Counted from the first letter of the stretch, positions 54,616-64,000 are shown. The stretch: 64,000 bases of DNA from Alphaproteobacteria bacterium UBA6038 (GCA_002429315.1 DIZC01000107.1:9585-73584), one strand, 5' to 3'. Notes: generated by a model not told the origin, from the sequence alone. Translations and numbers: made by a program.

Positions 54616-56352
54616 TCAGATCGGCATTCGGTAGCCGTAGAATTCGTGGTCCTCGTTGTAGCCGCCGTGGCCTGCGCCAAGGTGGCCGAAATCACGGACG
54701 AACTCGATCGCCGCGATCCACTTGACCATCTTGAAGCCGAGCTCGTTTTCGCAGCGCAGCCTGAGTGGCGCGCCATGAAGAACGCTGAGCGGAGCGCCGT
54801 TCATTTCGTAGGCAAGAATGGTGAGCTCGTGGCCCATGTTGCGCAACTCATGGACGTCGTAGTAGCGGCCGCCATCCGAGCCATCCGCCAGCGAGTAGAA
54901 GACCGCATAGCGAGCCTCGGGCGGCGGCCGCACCAGCTCGAGGATGTGGCGCATGGGAACTCCGCCCCATTTGGCGACACCGGACCATCCCTGGATACAG
55001 AAATGGGTGGTGATCTGCTCCTGCTTCGGCATGGCCTTGAGGTCGGCGAGCGAGAATTCCTGCGGCGCCTCAACGAGGCCGCTGATCCGGAGTCTGTAAT
55101 TGACGAACCCGCCCGCGACCAAGTCGTCGAACGCCTTGGAAGCCGGCATGGTGCCGTTCGGCCAGAAGAAGGGGGAGATGTCCTTCTCGGTCAGCTGCGC
55201 GTGAACGTCCCACCGCTCGGCCAAGCCCTTGAGCCAATCGACCATGAAGCCGCCCGTGCGCTGCACCAGCCGCGCGTGCCTGATCGTGAAGGGCGACGCG
55301 ACTAGCCAGGCCGCGATCAGCACGGCCATGGCCAACGCGAACAACGGAAATCCTCTCCACGAGGGATCGTCGACGCCGCCGAACATGTGGTTGGTGTTTT
55401 GCCTTAGCCCGGTGACGAACACCATGATGCCGTGCATCAGGATGAACAGCACAAACCAGGTGAAGGCGAGGAAATGGACCGACCGCATCGCCTGCCGGTT
55501 GAAGGTTCTCCCGAACCAGCCCAGCTTGTTGGAGATCGCGGGACTCTGCATCAGGCCGGTGACGATCGAGACCGGCGCGGCGACAAATACGGTGACGAAA
55601 TAGCTGAGCTGTTGCAGGCCGTTGTAGCGGGTCCAGCTATGGTCGACGGGGAAGTTCAGCGAGGCATACTGGATGGCCGTGGAGAGCGCCGCCGGAAAGA
55701 CATCCCAGGTGACTGGCACGAGCCGACGCCACTGCTCGGTGGAGAACAACAGCACGTAGAAGAGAACGCCGTTCACAACCCAGAGCAGGTTGACCGAAAA
55801 ATGCCACCACCGGGCGAGGCCCACTGAGTGACGGACACCCGGAAGCCCGAGCCAAGCCGGGACGGTTACGGAATCGTCCTTGGATGTCCACACTCGTCCC
55901 TCGGGGATCGGCTTCTGGAAGCGGAACCAGTCGATTCCAGGCGTGCAGTCCCGCTTCCAATAGAGCCTCGGGTGATCGGCCAATATCTGTATGCCAGCTC
56001 GGATGATGAACAGCATGAAAAACATGTTCGCGAAATGCTGAATTTGCAGCCACACGGGGAAGCCGGAATCGACAGAAGGAGCGGCCTGCGAAATCCCCGG
56101 GTGGTGTTTTATGAATGCCGTCACGCTGGGAAGCTCCCGAAGGCTTTGGGCGACGGCAATCAGGACGATAAGGGCCACGGTGCCCAACGGCAACGCCCAC
56201 AGCACGCTGATCCAGCGCCCGCCAATGCGGATGCGCGGCGCTATTCCCGTTTGAGGCGGCAGCCAATGGTTCAGGCGAAGGCGATCGTCCGCGCCGGTGA
56301 GCGCCGCTTCCAGAGGTTCGGTCATCGCGGGCTTTGCAGGGCTCTCGCTCAT
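54616..56352 (-). CDS. Cytochrome b fused to a molybdopterin oxidoreductase
   Basis: A 578-residue fusion. Residues about 40-370 form a cytochrome b561-like domain with several histidines in helices (IQHFANMFFMLF, RWWHFSVNLLWVVNG, SVHFLAFTWFVLFILMHG) for two haems. Residues about 400-578 form a sulphite-oxidase-type molybdopterin domain with the ligand cysteine in TTHFCIQGWSGVAKWGG. It resembles YedYZ/MsrPQ pairs in reversed order on one chain. It probably moves electrons between quinones and an envelope substrate. Confidence 0.82.
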   Translation of the reverse strand: MSESPAKPAMTEPLEAALTGADDRLRLNHWLPPQTGIAPRIRIGGRWISVLWALPLGTVALIVLIAVAQSLRELPSVTAFIKHHPGISQAAPSVDSGFPVWLQIQHFANMFFMLFIIRAGIQILADHPRLYWKRDCTPGIDWFRFQKPIPEGRVWTSKDDSVTVPAWLGLPGVRHSVGLARWWHFSVNLLWVVNGVLFYVLLFSTEQWRRLVPVTWDVFPAALSTAIQYASLNFPVDHSWTRYNGLQQLSYFVTVFVAAPVSIVTGLMQSPAISNKLGWFGRTFNRQAMRSVHFLAFTWFVLFILMHGIMVFVTGLRQNTNHMFGGVDDPSWRGFPLFALAMAVLIAAWLVASPFTIRHARLVQRTGGFMVDWLKGLAERWDVHAQLTEKDISPFFWPNGTMPASKAFDDLVAGGFVNYRLRISGLVEAPQEFSLADLKAMPKQEQITTHFCIQGWSGVAKWGGVPMRHILELVRPPPEARYAVFYSLADGSDGGRYYDVHELRNMGHELTILAYEMNGAPLSVLHGAPLRLRCENELGFKMVKWIAAIEFVRDFGHLGAGHGGYNEDHEFYGYRMPI

Positions 56353-56387
56353 CGGCAGCTCTCTCCCCGGTCGTCCTCTACGATTTG

Positions 56388-56603
56388 TCAGTCGCCCAAC
56401 CTGGTCAGCGCCGAGCCCTTATGCGCTGCGATGTGATCCGTCTTGCTGCTCTTGATCTCGTACTGCGGCGACTCGGGAGTCGCGCGATGCGTGTGGCCCT
56501 TGTAGTCGAAATCGCGCGTATGCACGCGGATAATCGTGCCGCTGACGCGCCCGGCCTCCGAGTTCCAGCTGACGCGATCGCCGATCTTGAATCGTTCAGC
56601 CAT
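56388..56603 (-). CDS. DUF2945 (TUDOR-like) protein
   Basis: A protein of 71 residues starting MAERFKIGDRVSWNSEAGRVSGTI and ending DHIAAHKGSALTRL, the usual span of DUF2945 proteins. The fold is a small beta barrel. Function unknown. It follows the cytochrome fusion gene, convergent with nothing near. Confidence 0.88.
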   Translation of the reverse strand: MAERFKIGDRVSWNSEAGRVSGTIIRVHTRDFDYKGHTHRATPESPQYEIKSSKTDHIAAHKGSALTRLGD

Positions 56604-56678
56604 CGGCTTCGTGGTATTCAGAATTGGATTGAACCTCAACCGGGCCTTCAAAATCACGGCCGGAACGGTCTTCGCTTC

Positions 56679-57053
56679 TCATGGGGGCGTGACACTACGA
56701 TAGTGAACGGCCCGCTCGACGAGATCGTTCATATGCGCCGCCGCCTGAATGGTCAGCGGATGGTGAGTAAACCCCGGTCTGGGAGAGATGTAGGCCGCCA
56801 TTTCACGAGCAAGCTCCAGTCGCCGGTCAGGACCTTCCGCCAGCAACATGATCAGTAAGTTCTCAAGCGCAATGACGCGAACGCGCAGCAGCACCAACTC
56901 GGCGTTCGTTAGCGGCGGAATCTCGGAGAGGTCGAGCCCCAGGAATTCCCTTGGGGACCCGTGGGGCCCTGCGCCGCCCTCATTTTCCCAGCGCGAAAGC
57001 GCCTCCAGGTGCTGCCGTATGGCGCTCGATGGATATGGCTTTTCGTCGGACAT
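56679..57053 (-). CDS. Hypothetical helical protein
   Basis: A 124-residue protein starting MSDEKPYPSSAIRQHLEALSRWENEGG. Two long helices are visible (TNAELVLLRVRVIALENLLIMLLAEG and RLELAREMAAYISP). No family recognised. Interval 57054-57207 upstream holds nothing that I can support. Confidence 0.65.
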   Translation of the reverse strand: MSDEKPYPSSAIRQHLEALSRWENEGGAGPHGSPREFLGLDLSEIPPLTNAELVLLRVRVIALENLLIMLLAEGPDRRLELAREMAAYISPRPGFTHHPLTIQAAAHMNDLVERAVHYRSVTPP

Positions 57054-57207
57054 GGAGAGGTCCTCTGCAAAGAAAGAGGCTTTGCGCCAATCTGCTGTTC
57101 TTTGGTTGACGCACGAGGCCGAGTACCGATCGCCGCGATCTCTTTCATCGGGCTGCCGAGCGTGACGTCTTTTCTAGCACCGCGGGCGCAGGCACGAAAG
57201 AGTGTGC

Positions 57208-59310
57208 TCAGAGCGCGGCGCCCAGCTTCAGCCACACGCTGCGGGCGGGCAGCAAATAGAAGGACTGGCTGCCGAACTCGCTGGCCGAAACCGGCTCGCG
57301 CCGGTCGGTGAGATTTTCACCTTCGAGCGACAGCTCGTAGCGGCCGAGCCGATATCCGAATGTGGCATCCAGTGTGGCGTAAGCACGGGCCGGCGCGGTG
57401 TTCGCCTCGTCGAGCCAGCGGCGGCCGACATAGGCCGCGACCACGCTTGCGCGCAGGCCGTGCGGCGGCGCGTACAGCAGCCCGCCGGAAGCCAACACGT
57501 GCGGCGATAGGATCAGCTGGTTTCCGGCGGCGTTCACAGGATTGCCGGACTCGTCCACCGTGACGAAGCGCACAAATCGCGCATCGTGATAGGCGAGGTT
57601 GCCGGCCAGCGCGAGATCCGGCGCGAGTTCGTAGCGCAATTCGAGCTCGGCGCCTTTCAGGCGTTCCCTGGCGGCATTCTCCAATCCGCCGGTGAGGGGA
57701 TTGGGCACGACCAGTTCGGCAAAATTCTCCAGGAACAGCTCGGCCCGATAGAACAGGCGTCCACCGGCGAGCGCGCCTTTGAGGCCCGCCTCGTAGATTT
57801 GCGCCGTCTCCGGCTGAAGCACGTCCGGCGTGTAGTCCGGCCCGAAATCGATGGCTGCCGGTTTGAAGGCGTTGCGATAGTCGGCATAGAGCACGGCTTC
57901 GTCCGCGGCGCTGCTCCAGGCGCGATAGCTGGCGCCGATGGTTCCTGAGAGGCGCACGACGGCCTGCTGCGCGTGCGCGGATTCATCGAACGCGGAGTCG
58001 AATTCGTCGAGGCGCGCGGATGTCTTGCGCTCGCCCGTCTCGTTGAGCCGCAGACCGGCGATGACGTCCCAGCGGTCGTCCGGCTTCCAGTCGGCTTGCG
58101 CGTATTCGCCGATGAACAGGCGGCGGTCGGCGATAGTGTTGATCTCGTCGACGTGGAGGCGCGCGGTGGACGGCGGAAGCGTAAGCCCGTCGAGCGGCGC
58201 GTAATATTCGCCGTTGCGGCTCGTCTGATGCCCCATGCCGTAAAGCGCGTCGGCTCCCACAACCAGCGTAGCGCCGGCGCCGATCTCGGCCGCGACATGG
58301 GTATCGAAGTAACCGTCGTCGATGCCGCGGCGCTGGTTTTGTGAATCCGCGTTGGGCGTGCCGTCATCGACGAGATCCGGACGCAGGAAACCGCGAATGT
58401 CGCGGATGTCGGAATGGGCGAAGGACGCGGTGGTGTCCCAAACGCCGAGCGGCGTGGGCTGGGTGTAGCCCAGCGCCAGATGATAGCGCCGTTCGCCGAT
58501 TGTCGCGTCGGCGGGATTGTAGTTGGCGTTGCGCGGGGTGATCCCGTTAAGGCGCGTTCCGACGCGCACGACCGGGCTCGGCGGCACGTCGTCCACCAGC
58601 GTCACATCGGCATCGAGCCGCAACGTGCCGCGCCCCGTCTGTAAGGCGCCGCGGTAGAGCAGCTTGCCGTCGCGGACTTCCTCCCGCCGGTCGGCGAAAC
58701 CGACGCTGTCGTCGGCGACGGCGAGCGAATGCGCGTAGCTCTCGCTCCCCGGCAGAACGAACGCCGCGGAGCCGCGATAGGAATCGTAGCTGCCGTAGGC
58801 GGCTTCGGCCCAATCGCTCGCTTCGCCGGCCGGATAGTGCAGCACCTGGACCACGCCCACGAAGGAGGTTGCGCCGTACATCACCGGGGCGGCGCCTTTC
58901 AGCACCTCGATGCGCTGCACGTCGCTGAGGTCGAGGGTGGAGATGGCGGGGTTGAAGGCGCCGCCCCACGGCACGCCGTCCACCACCAGCAGGAAGGCAT
59001 CGAACTCGTGCAGGCCCCAGAACGACGGCACGGCGCTGGACGGTCCGGCATCGCCGCCGGCCGGCGCCTCGACGCCGGGAACCAGGCTGAGCGCGCCGCG
59101 CAGGTCGGTGGCGTCGCGCAAGGTCAGCTCTTCTCCCGAAACGAGGGAGATATCGGCCGGGACTTCGTCGATGGCCTCCGGCGCGCGCGTGGCGGTGACG
59201 ACCACCTGCTCGCCGCGCTCCTCCGCCGCCGCGCCGCATGGAAACGAGGCGAGGCCGATCAACGCTGCTGTCCAGATCGACCGCACACCCACCGCTCGCG
59301 TCCATCGCAT
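57208..59310 (-). CDS. TonB-dependent outer membrane receptor
   Basis: A protein of 700 residues from ATG 59310 with a signal peptide (IWTAALIGLASFPCGAAAEE). The TonB box-like VVVTATRAP and plug domain (PADISLVSGEELTLRDATDLRGAL...VEVLKGAAPVMYG-like) are followed by a 22-strand barrel ending with an aromatic residue-rich strand (SFYLLPARSVWLKLGAAL). It imports a siderophore, vitamin or glycan across the outer membrane. Substrate unknown. The frame is open far upstream, but that DNA is antisense to the hydrolase gene. Confidence 0.9.
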   Translation of the reverse strand: MRWTRAVGVRSIWTAALIGLASFPCGAAAEERGEQVVVTATRAPEAIDEVPADISLVSGEELTLRDATDLRGALSLVPGVEAPAGGDAGPSSAVPSFWGLHEFDAFLLVVDGVPWGGAFNPAISTLDLSDVQRIEVLKGAAPVMYGATSFVGVVQVLHYPAGEASDWAEAAYGSYDSYRGSAAFVLPGSESYAHSLAVADDSVGFADRREEVRDGKLLYRGALQTGRGTLRLDADVTLVDDVPPSPVVRVGTRLNGITPRNANYNPADATIGERRYHLALGYTQPTPLGVWDTTASFAHSDIRDIRGFLRPDLVDDGTPNADSQNQRRGIDDGYFDTHVAAEIGAGATLVVGADALYGMGHQTSRNGEYYAPLDGLTLPPSTARLHVDEINTIADRRLFIGEYAQADWKPDDRWDVIAGLRLNETGERKTSARLDEFDSAFDESAHAQQAVVRLSGTIGASYRAWSSAADEAVLYADYRNAFKPAAIDFGPDYTPDVLQPETAQIYEAGLKGALAGGRLFYRAELFLENFAELVVPNPLTGGLENAARERLKGAELELRYELAPDLALAGNLAYHDARFVRFVTVDESGNPVNAAGNQLILSPHVLASGGLLYAPPHGLRASVVAAYVGRRWLDEANTAPARAYATLDATFGYRLGRYELSLEGENLTDRREPVSASEFGSQSFYLLPARSVWLKLGAAL

Positions 59311-59428
59311 CAGGCGTCCGCTTGTCCCGTCGATTCGGATGTCTGTCAAAGCCGCGCGGCGTCGGCAAGCGAGTGGACGCCGCGGGCGCGGCGCGATACA
59401 TACTTGCCGTAGTAACCGAGGGGCCCCC

Positions 59429-60526
59429 ATGTTGCATCGTCGCATGGTTTCGAGCGCCGGGCTTTGCGCCGGACTGCTCGCACTTGTGGTTCTTCCGCCG
59501 GCCGCAACGGCCCGGCCGAAGCCGCCGAACGCGCAGGCGCAGCGGATCGTCACCGCGTTCAAGGACTGGGCGTCGCGCTGGGGCGTGCCGAACGGCAGCA
59601 TCTCGATCATGAACGGCACGACCTTGCTCGGCGCTTCCGGCCTCGGCACCTACGGCGCCAACAAGATCGAGCCGGTGGCGAGCGAATCGAAGGCGATTAC
59701 CGCGGTGTGCATCGCGCAGCTGGTGGAAGCCGGTCAGTTCACCTTCCAAACGCAACTGAAGAACCTGCTCGGCTCGTACTTCCACAAGCATCCGCCGGTG
59801 GACGCGCGCGCAAAGACGATCACGGTTGCCCAATTGCTTACCCATTCGAGCGGCATCACCTACGATCCGTCGCAGGGCGATCAAGGCGGTGCCATCGAGC
59901 AGCTGCCGCACAACAAGACCAATCTCGACAAGCAGGCGACGATCACGTTTTCGCAGAATCTCGGCGCAACGCCGGGTTCAAGCTACTACTACAACAACAT
60001 GAACTACGCCCTGCTCGGGCTGATCATCGAAACCAAGACCGGGGCCTACGAAAACCACTGCAAGAATTCCGTGCTGGCGCCGGTCGGCGTAACCGACGCG
60101 GTGCTCAATCCGTCATGGCGGGTGCTGGCCTCGTTCGGCGGCTGGAAGATCTCGGCGAACGATTACACCCGCTTTCTGGAGTACTTCCTGCCGAGCATGC
60201 ATCTGCTGTCGATCGCTCCGGCACAGTGGCCGCAGTTCAGTCTCGGCGGGGGCGCCTATTACAGCCTCGGCACGCTCATGCGGCAGGCCGGCACCGGCTA
60301 CAATTTCTGGCACGCCGGCAGCTTCGCGTGGTCCGACCCACAGACGAGCTTTGGCGCCTATTTCACGGTGCTGCAGGAGAATGTGCGCTATATGGCCGAT
60401 TTCGCGCCGACGGTGAGCGATTCCGCGTTCAACGATCTCGACGCTTCGCTCTACAACGCGGCGACCGCAGCCGCTGTGGCGCCGTCCGGCCTGGCACGAA
60501 GCCGCACCGATCTCTTGCCGCGCTGA
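59429..60526 (+). CDS. Serine hydrolase, beta-lactamase/PBP4*-like
   Basis: A 365-residue exported hydrolase with signal peptide ending near AATA. The catalytic SxxK is SESK at 85-88, and a YxN-type motif occurs in YYYNNMNYALLG. LLTHSSGI is typical of class C-like carboxypeptidases or esterases. The substrate may be a D-amino peptide or ester. Encoded divergently from the TonB receptor. Confidence 0.85.
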   Translation: MLHRRMVSSAGLCAGLLALVVLPPAATARPKPPNAQAQRIVTAFKDWASRWGVPNGSISIMNGTTLLGASGLGTYGANKIEPVASESKAITAVCIAQLVEAGQFTFQTQLKNLLGSYFHKHPPVDARAKTITVAQLLTHSSGITYDPSQGDQGGAIEQLPHNKTNLDKQATITFSQNLGATPGSSYYYNNMNYALLGLIIETKTGAYENHCKNSVLAPVGVTDAVLNPSWRVLASFGGWKISANDYTRFLEYFLPSMHLLSIAPAQWPQFSLGGGAYYSLGTLMRQAGTGYNFWHAGSFAWSDPQTSFGAYFTVLQENVRYMADFAPTVSDSAFNDLDASLYNAATAAAVAPSGLARSRTDLLPR

Positions 60527-60533
60527 CGGCAGG

Positions 60534-61325
60534 CTACATCAGCCCCAAGGCCTTGAAGCTGGCGGTGCCGCCGCGGCCGACGACGATGTGATCGTGCACG
60601 GCGATGCGCAGGCTCTTGGCGGCCGCCACGATCTCCCGCGTCATCTCGATATCGGCGCGCGACGGCGTGGGGTCGCCGGAGGGATGATTGTGCACCAGGA
60701 TGATGGCGGAGGCCGACAGCTCAAGCGCCCGCTTGACGATCTCGCGCGGATAAACCGGCGTATGATCGACGGTGCCCTGGCCCTGCACCTCGTCGGCGAT
60801 CAGCGCGTTCTTGCGGTCGAGGAACAGGATGCGGAATTCCTCGTGGCTGTTGCGCGCCATGGCGGCGGCGCAGTAGTCGAGCAGCGCGGCCCACGAGCTG
60901 AGCGCCGGCCGCCCAAGGACTTTGGTTTTGGACAGGCGCAGGGCCGCGGCCTCGATCACCTTCAACTGCGTGACCACGCTCTCGCCGACGCCGTCCATCT
61001 CCAGCAGGCGCTCGCGCGGCGCGGCAATCACATCGGCGAAGCTGCCGAACCGGGCGAGCAGTGTCTTCGCCAACGGCTTGGTGTCGCGCCGCGGAAGCGC
61101 GGCATAGAGCGCCAGTTCCAGCAGCTCGTAATCGGGCAGGGCACCGGCGCCGGCGGAAAGGAACCGCTCGCGCAGCCGGTCGCGATGGCCGAGATAGTGC
61201 GGCTCGGCCTCGACCGAGGGCGCGGCCGATCCAAACTGAGGCGACACCTCGGCAACAAAAAGCCCCGCCCCATTCTTCGAACGCAGATTTCTTGGCACGG
61301 TCGCTCTGGGCCAATTCCCTCGCAT
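60534..61325 (-). CDS. radC: RadC-type JAMM domain protein
   Basis: A protein of 263 residues. The helix-hairpin-helix part ([45 protein letters not shown]) precedes a JAMM metalloprotease-like domain with [20 protein letters not shown] and the metal motif [14 protein letters not shown]. The cellular role of RadC is unsettled. It is often next to map in alphaproteobacteria, as in this window. GTG 61298 is an alternative start. Confidence 0.93.
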   Translation of the reverse strand: MRGNWPRATVPRNLRSKNGAGLFVAEVSPQFGSAAPSVEAEPHYLGHRDRLRERFLSAGAGALPDYELLELALYAALPRRDTKPLAKTLLARFGSFADVIAAPRERLLEMDGVGESVVTQLKVIEAAALRLSKTKVLGRPALSSWAALLDYCAAAMARNSHEEFRILFLDRKNALIADEVQGQGTVDHTPVYPREIVKRALELSASAIILVHNHPSGDPTPSRADIEMTREIVAAAKSLRIAVHDHIVVGRGGTASFKALGLM

Positions 61326-61514
61326 CCATTTTGCCCATTTCGCTGCTGGACGCCACAGAATGATGGTCAAGGGAAGAGAGACTCGCTTTTCTCCAGTTTA
61401 CTCAAACGAAAGCAAGGACTCGCGCTTCTGATCGGAAGTGTGTAGGCTCGGCAGGATCGCGAAAATCCAACAATTCGGGCAGCTATACTAGTCACCACTG
61501 TGGAGGAAAGCGAG

Positions 61515-62039
61515 ATGACCGCGGCCAATTTTCAAAAATGTGTCCAACTTGTCCTGGTCAGTGAGGGTGGGAACGTCGATGATATCGATGACCCGGGTGG
61601 ACGCACTTCACGCGGCATCACACAGAGAGAGTATGACGCCTATCGAGCGAACCATCCGGATCTCCCCAGCGACGTCTGGTCCGCCCCACAGTCAGCTGTC
61701 ATCGACATTTACGACATTTCGTATTGGCAGCCGTGGTGCCCGCAATTTCCGGATGGCGTCGATTACGTGTTCTTCGACATCTCGGTGTTGAGTGGTCCCG
61801 GCCGCGCGGCGAGATGGCTGCAGCAAGCACTCGACGTTGCGGCGGACGGGCACATTGGCGTGATCACGCTGACCGCTCTGAGGTCGGCAAATCCCAAAGA
61901 TGTAATCGTTAAAATGTCAGGCTTCCGCACCGCAAACTACAGCAACCTCGCAAGCGAAAATCCGCGACTGAAGAAATTTCTGAATGGATGGCTGGCCCGA
62001 ACCAATCGCGTCCAGGCCGATGCACTCAGTATGACGTAG
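61515..62039 (+). CDS. GH108 N-acetylmuramidase (endolysin-like)
   Basis: A protein of 174 residues starting ATG 61515. The GH108 core SEGGNVDDIDDPGGRTSRGITQREY holds the catalytic glutamate near residue 19. A C-terminal peptidoglycan-binding segment (GPGRAARWLQQALDVAADGHIGVITLTAL) follows. Such enzymes come from phages or gene transfer agents. There is no signal peptide and no neighbouring holin, so it is probably a domesticated or stray phage gene. Confidence 0.88.
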   Translation: MTAANFQKCVQLVLVSEGGNVDDIDDPGGRTSRGITQREYDAYRANHPDLPSDVWSAPQSAVIDIYDISYWQPWCPQFPDGVDYVFFDISVLSGPGRAARWLQQALDVAADGHIGVITLTALRSANPKDVIVKMSGFRTANYSNLASENPRLKKFLNGWLARTNRVQADALSMT

Positions 62040-62164
62040 CACACACAGCCAACCGCGGGTTCGAGCCATCGATTTCCACGATGGCGAGAGAGCCACGAGA
62101 AGGCGTTCAATGCGCTCATGCGGTCCTGGCGCTAACTACCTGGGGTCCTAGCGCCACTCGCAGT

Positions 62165-62305
62165 CTAGAAATAAGGCGGGTGGTCGTAGCCTTTGGGCGA
62201 GCGCGTGAAGATTTCGACCCCATCCGCCGTCACGCCGACGCTGTGTTCGAATTGCGCCGACAGCGAACGGTCGCGCGTCACCGCCGTCCAGCCGTCGTTG
62301 ACCCA
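62165..62305 (-). pseudogene. 3' fragment of methionine aminopeptidase gene
   Basis: The reverse strand reads 46 codons ([20 protein letters not shown], then [20 protein letters not shown], then HPPYF and stop), the C-terminus of type I methionine aminopeptidase. Upstream of this the frame meets a stop and unrelated DNA. A 45-nt block (62183-62227) matches 63956-64000 with one mismatch, the end of the real map gene at the window edge. This is therefore a duplicated 3' end. Confidence 0.9.
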
Positions 62306-62535
62306 TCAAACCAGACCCGCGGCCCTGACGCCATCTCAGCTCCCGGCGTAGCCGACACCGGAAACGGCGCACCGCTATCAACCAGGAGCTGGTTATGCTC
62401 CTCGCCAGCGTTTCGCAGCATTTAGAATAGTACGCCAAAAGTGATATTATACCTAACAATCATCTTGTAATTTGCATCCGCAAACTGAAAATACTGGTAG
62501 AGCTGTCCGTTACGACAAATCAACGGGGGGCCATT

Positions 62536-63918
62536 ATGCGCTTCGGATTCCAAGCACCAGCACTGATCCTGCTCCGGACCGCGATTGCGGCGATGTCCGC
62601 GACGGCTGCGTTTGCGCTTTCGGCGAACGCATCGGCCTACACATTCAAAACCGTTCATTCCTTTTGTTCGCTGAACAATTGCAAGGACGGAGTCGGCCCA
62701 GGCGGGCTGCTGTTGGATCAATCGGGCAATCTTTATGGCGTGGCCGAAGAGGCTGGTCCCCACCACGGTCACGGCGTTATTTTCGAGCTGGTGCAGGGCA
62801 AGAAGTTCAAAATACTTTATGGCTTTTGCGCTCACAACGATTGCAGCGACGGCAAACAACCGTTTGCTCCCCTCATCGAGGACACAGCTGGAAACCTGTA
62901 CGGAACAACTCCAAGTGGTGGAGCACACGGCCTCGGTGTGGCTTTCGAACTGTCGCCCAATGCAGATCGGAGCGTCTGGACGTTGCAGGTGCTCTACAAT
63001 TTCTGTTCGCAGGGAGGCAGCGGTTGCACGAATGGCAACGGCCCGTCCAGTGGACTGACCCACGCCGGTGCGCAGACGGGCGTTGCTTACGATGGCGTCT
63101 CGCCGCTCTACGGAATCACCCTCGTCGGTGGGAGCGCGAACAAGGGTACGGTCTTTCAATTGACACCGGGCCAGCCGGGCTGGTTCGAAACGGTGCTTTA
63201 CGATTTCTGCTCGCAAGGCGGTGCGGCATGTACCGACGGCGCTCTTCCGCGCGGCGGGCTGCTTGTCGATCCTGCCGGAAATCTTTTCGGCACAACCAAT
63301 GAAGGCGGGGCCAATCACCTCTCCGATGGAGATTCCGGCGCAGGGACCGCTTTCGAGCTGATCTCGGATGGCCATATTTGGACCGAGACGGTGCTCTACA
63401 ATTTCTGCGCGGCGGCCAACTGCAAGGACGGGGGAGCACCGGCGGCCGCGCTTATCCAAGACGCTTCGGGCAATCTGTACGGAACCACAAGCCAGGGCGG
63501 ACGCGCCTGCACCAATCCTGCCTCGGTTGGGGCGACGTGCGGTGTGATCTTCAAGTTGGTCCCGAACGGCACGGCGTCACAAGAAACGGTGCTGTACAGG
63601 TTTTGTCGCAGAGACGATTGCGGCGATGGTGCCTTTCCTGCGGCCAGTCTGCTCATGGATTCTTCCGGAAATTTGTTTGGCACGGCTTATGCCGGGGGTG
63701 GTCACGACGCGGAGCCGGATGGCATGGGCGGAGGGGTGGCCTTTGAGCTGAGCGGGTCGCACCTTCACGTCCTACATGCATTTTGCGCGCAAGGCGGAAG
63801 TGCCTGCACCGATGGCTACGAGCCATTGACAAATCTGGTCATGGACAGCTCCGGCAATCTCTTCGGTACCGCCTTTGCCGGTGCCGGTGAAGGCACGGTG
63901 TTCAAGTTGACGCCGTGA
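62536..63918 (+). CDS. Exported GloVer-repeat protein
   Basis: A 460-residue protein with a signal peptide (about 1-33, ending ANASA). It consists of eight or so repeats of the form YxFC...C.DG..P...L..D.SGNLYGT...GG...G.VF.L, the GloVer type (TIGR03803-like). A paired cysteine recurs in most repeats (FCSLNNCKDG, FCAHNDCSDG, FCSQGGSGC). The fold is probably a beta-propeller. Function unknown; secreted or surface display is likely. It lies between the two map 3' ends. Confidence 0.85.
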   Translation: MRFGFQAPALILLRTAIAAMSATAAFALSANASAYTFKTVHSFCSLNNCKDGVGPGGLLLDQSGNLYGVAEEAGPHHGHGVIFELVQGKKFKILYGFCAHNDCSDGKQPFAPLIEDTAGNLYGTTPSGGAHGLGVAFELSPNADRSVWTLQVLYNFCSQGGSGCTNGNGPSSGLTHAGAQTGVAYDGVSPLYGITLVGGSANKGTVFQLTPGQPGWFETVLYDFCSQGGAACTDGALPRGGLLVDPAGNLFGTTNEGGANHLSDGDSGAGTAFELISDGHIWTETVLYNFCAAANCKDGGAPAAALIQDASGNLYGTTSQGGRACTNPASVGATCGVIFKLVPNGTASQETVLYRFCRRDDCGDGAFPAASLLMDSSGNLFGTAYAGGGHDAEPDGMGGGVAFELSGSHLHVLHAFCAQGGSACTDGYEPLTNLVMDSSGNLFGTAFAGAGEGTVFKLTP

Positions 63919-63937
63919 GCGGGCGCGATGCGTCGGA

Positions 63938-64000
63938 TCAGCCGTAAGGCGGTTTGTCGTAGCCTTTGGGCGAGCGTGTGAAGATTTCGACCCCATCCGC
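63938..64000 (-). CDS. map: Methionine aminopeptidase, C-terminal end only
   Basis: Twenty codons and a TGA on the reverse strand read [19 protein letters not shown], the end of type I MAP, which removes initiator methionine. The gene runs off the window. It differs at the last residues from the fragment at 62165 (PPYF there, PPYG here). Confidence 0.85.
   Translation of the reverse strand, partial: ADGVEIFTRSPKGYDKPPYG

Overview
The window comes from a GC-rich alphaproteobacterium. The evidence is the run purB, DUF1476 (F-ATPase zeta inhibitor), purC, purS, purQ, purL, bolA and grxD near rpsD, together with a TonB receptor, PQQ and LytTR genes. Genus is not determinable by eye. Backbone genes occupy 1-5000 and 33951-64000. 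The segment 5001-33950 is accessory DNA.

Region 1 (1-5002) is an exopolysaccharide locus: flippase (partial), WecG/TagA-type glycosyltransferase, polyprenyl sugar-phosphate transferase, polysaccharide deacetylase and a UDP-sugar dehydrogenase.

Region 2 (5001-7943) is a 2.9 kb cargo insert. It lies between two 14-bp direct repeats that re-create the 3' end of the dehydrogenase gene. It carries a nuclease-NACHT defence-type gene and a GIY-YIG-like gene.

Region 3 (8005-33960) is a 26 kb integrative mobilizable element inserted in the anticodon loop of a host tRNA-Leu(UAA). The tRNA 3' half lies at 7955-8014 and the 5' half at 33951-33989. The element carries a second GIY-YIG gene, a nuclease-like/TPR gene, a restriction-type cluster (RHH regulator, cytosine methylase, GHKL ATPase-nuclease, Vsr), an AbiE toxin-antitoxin pair, an oriT with a MOBQ relaxase, a frameshifted VirD4-like coupling protein, small membrane proteins and two tyrosine recombinases. 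Next to the terminal integrase it carries its own tRNA-Leu(UAA), interrupted in the anticodon loop by a 228-nt group I intron.

The central idea of this annotation concerns that intron-bearing tRNA. Insertion breaks the host tRNA-Leu(UAA), and the element brings a replacement whose mature anticodon arm is identical to the host target. In the DNA, the group I intron splits that target exactly inside the integrase core. The replacement tRNA should therefore be usable by the cell after self-splicing, yet invisible to the element's own integrase.

Region 4 (33989-64000) is backbone: rpsD, heparinase II/III, GST, grxD, bolA and the pur genes with several families of palindromic intergenic repeats and a broken DUF559 gene. 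It continues with a LytTR regulator divergent from an FAD oxidase/PQQ dehydrogenase pair, a TacAT-type toxin-antitoxin pair with a 27-bp palindromic operator, a MATE exporter, purB, a cytochrome b/molybdopterin fusion, a TonB receptor, a serine hydrolase, radC and a GH108 muramidase. The last gene is a GloVer-repeat exported protein between a duplicated map 3' end and the true map gene, which runs off the edge.
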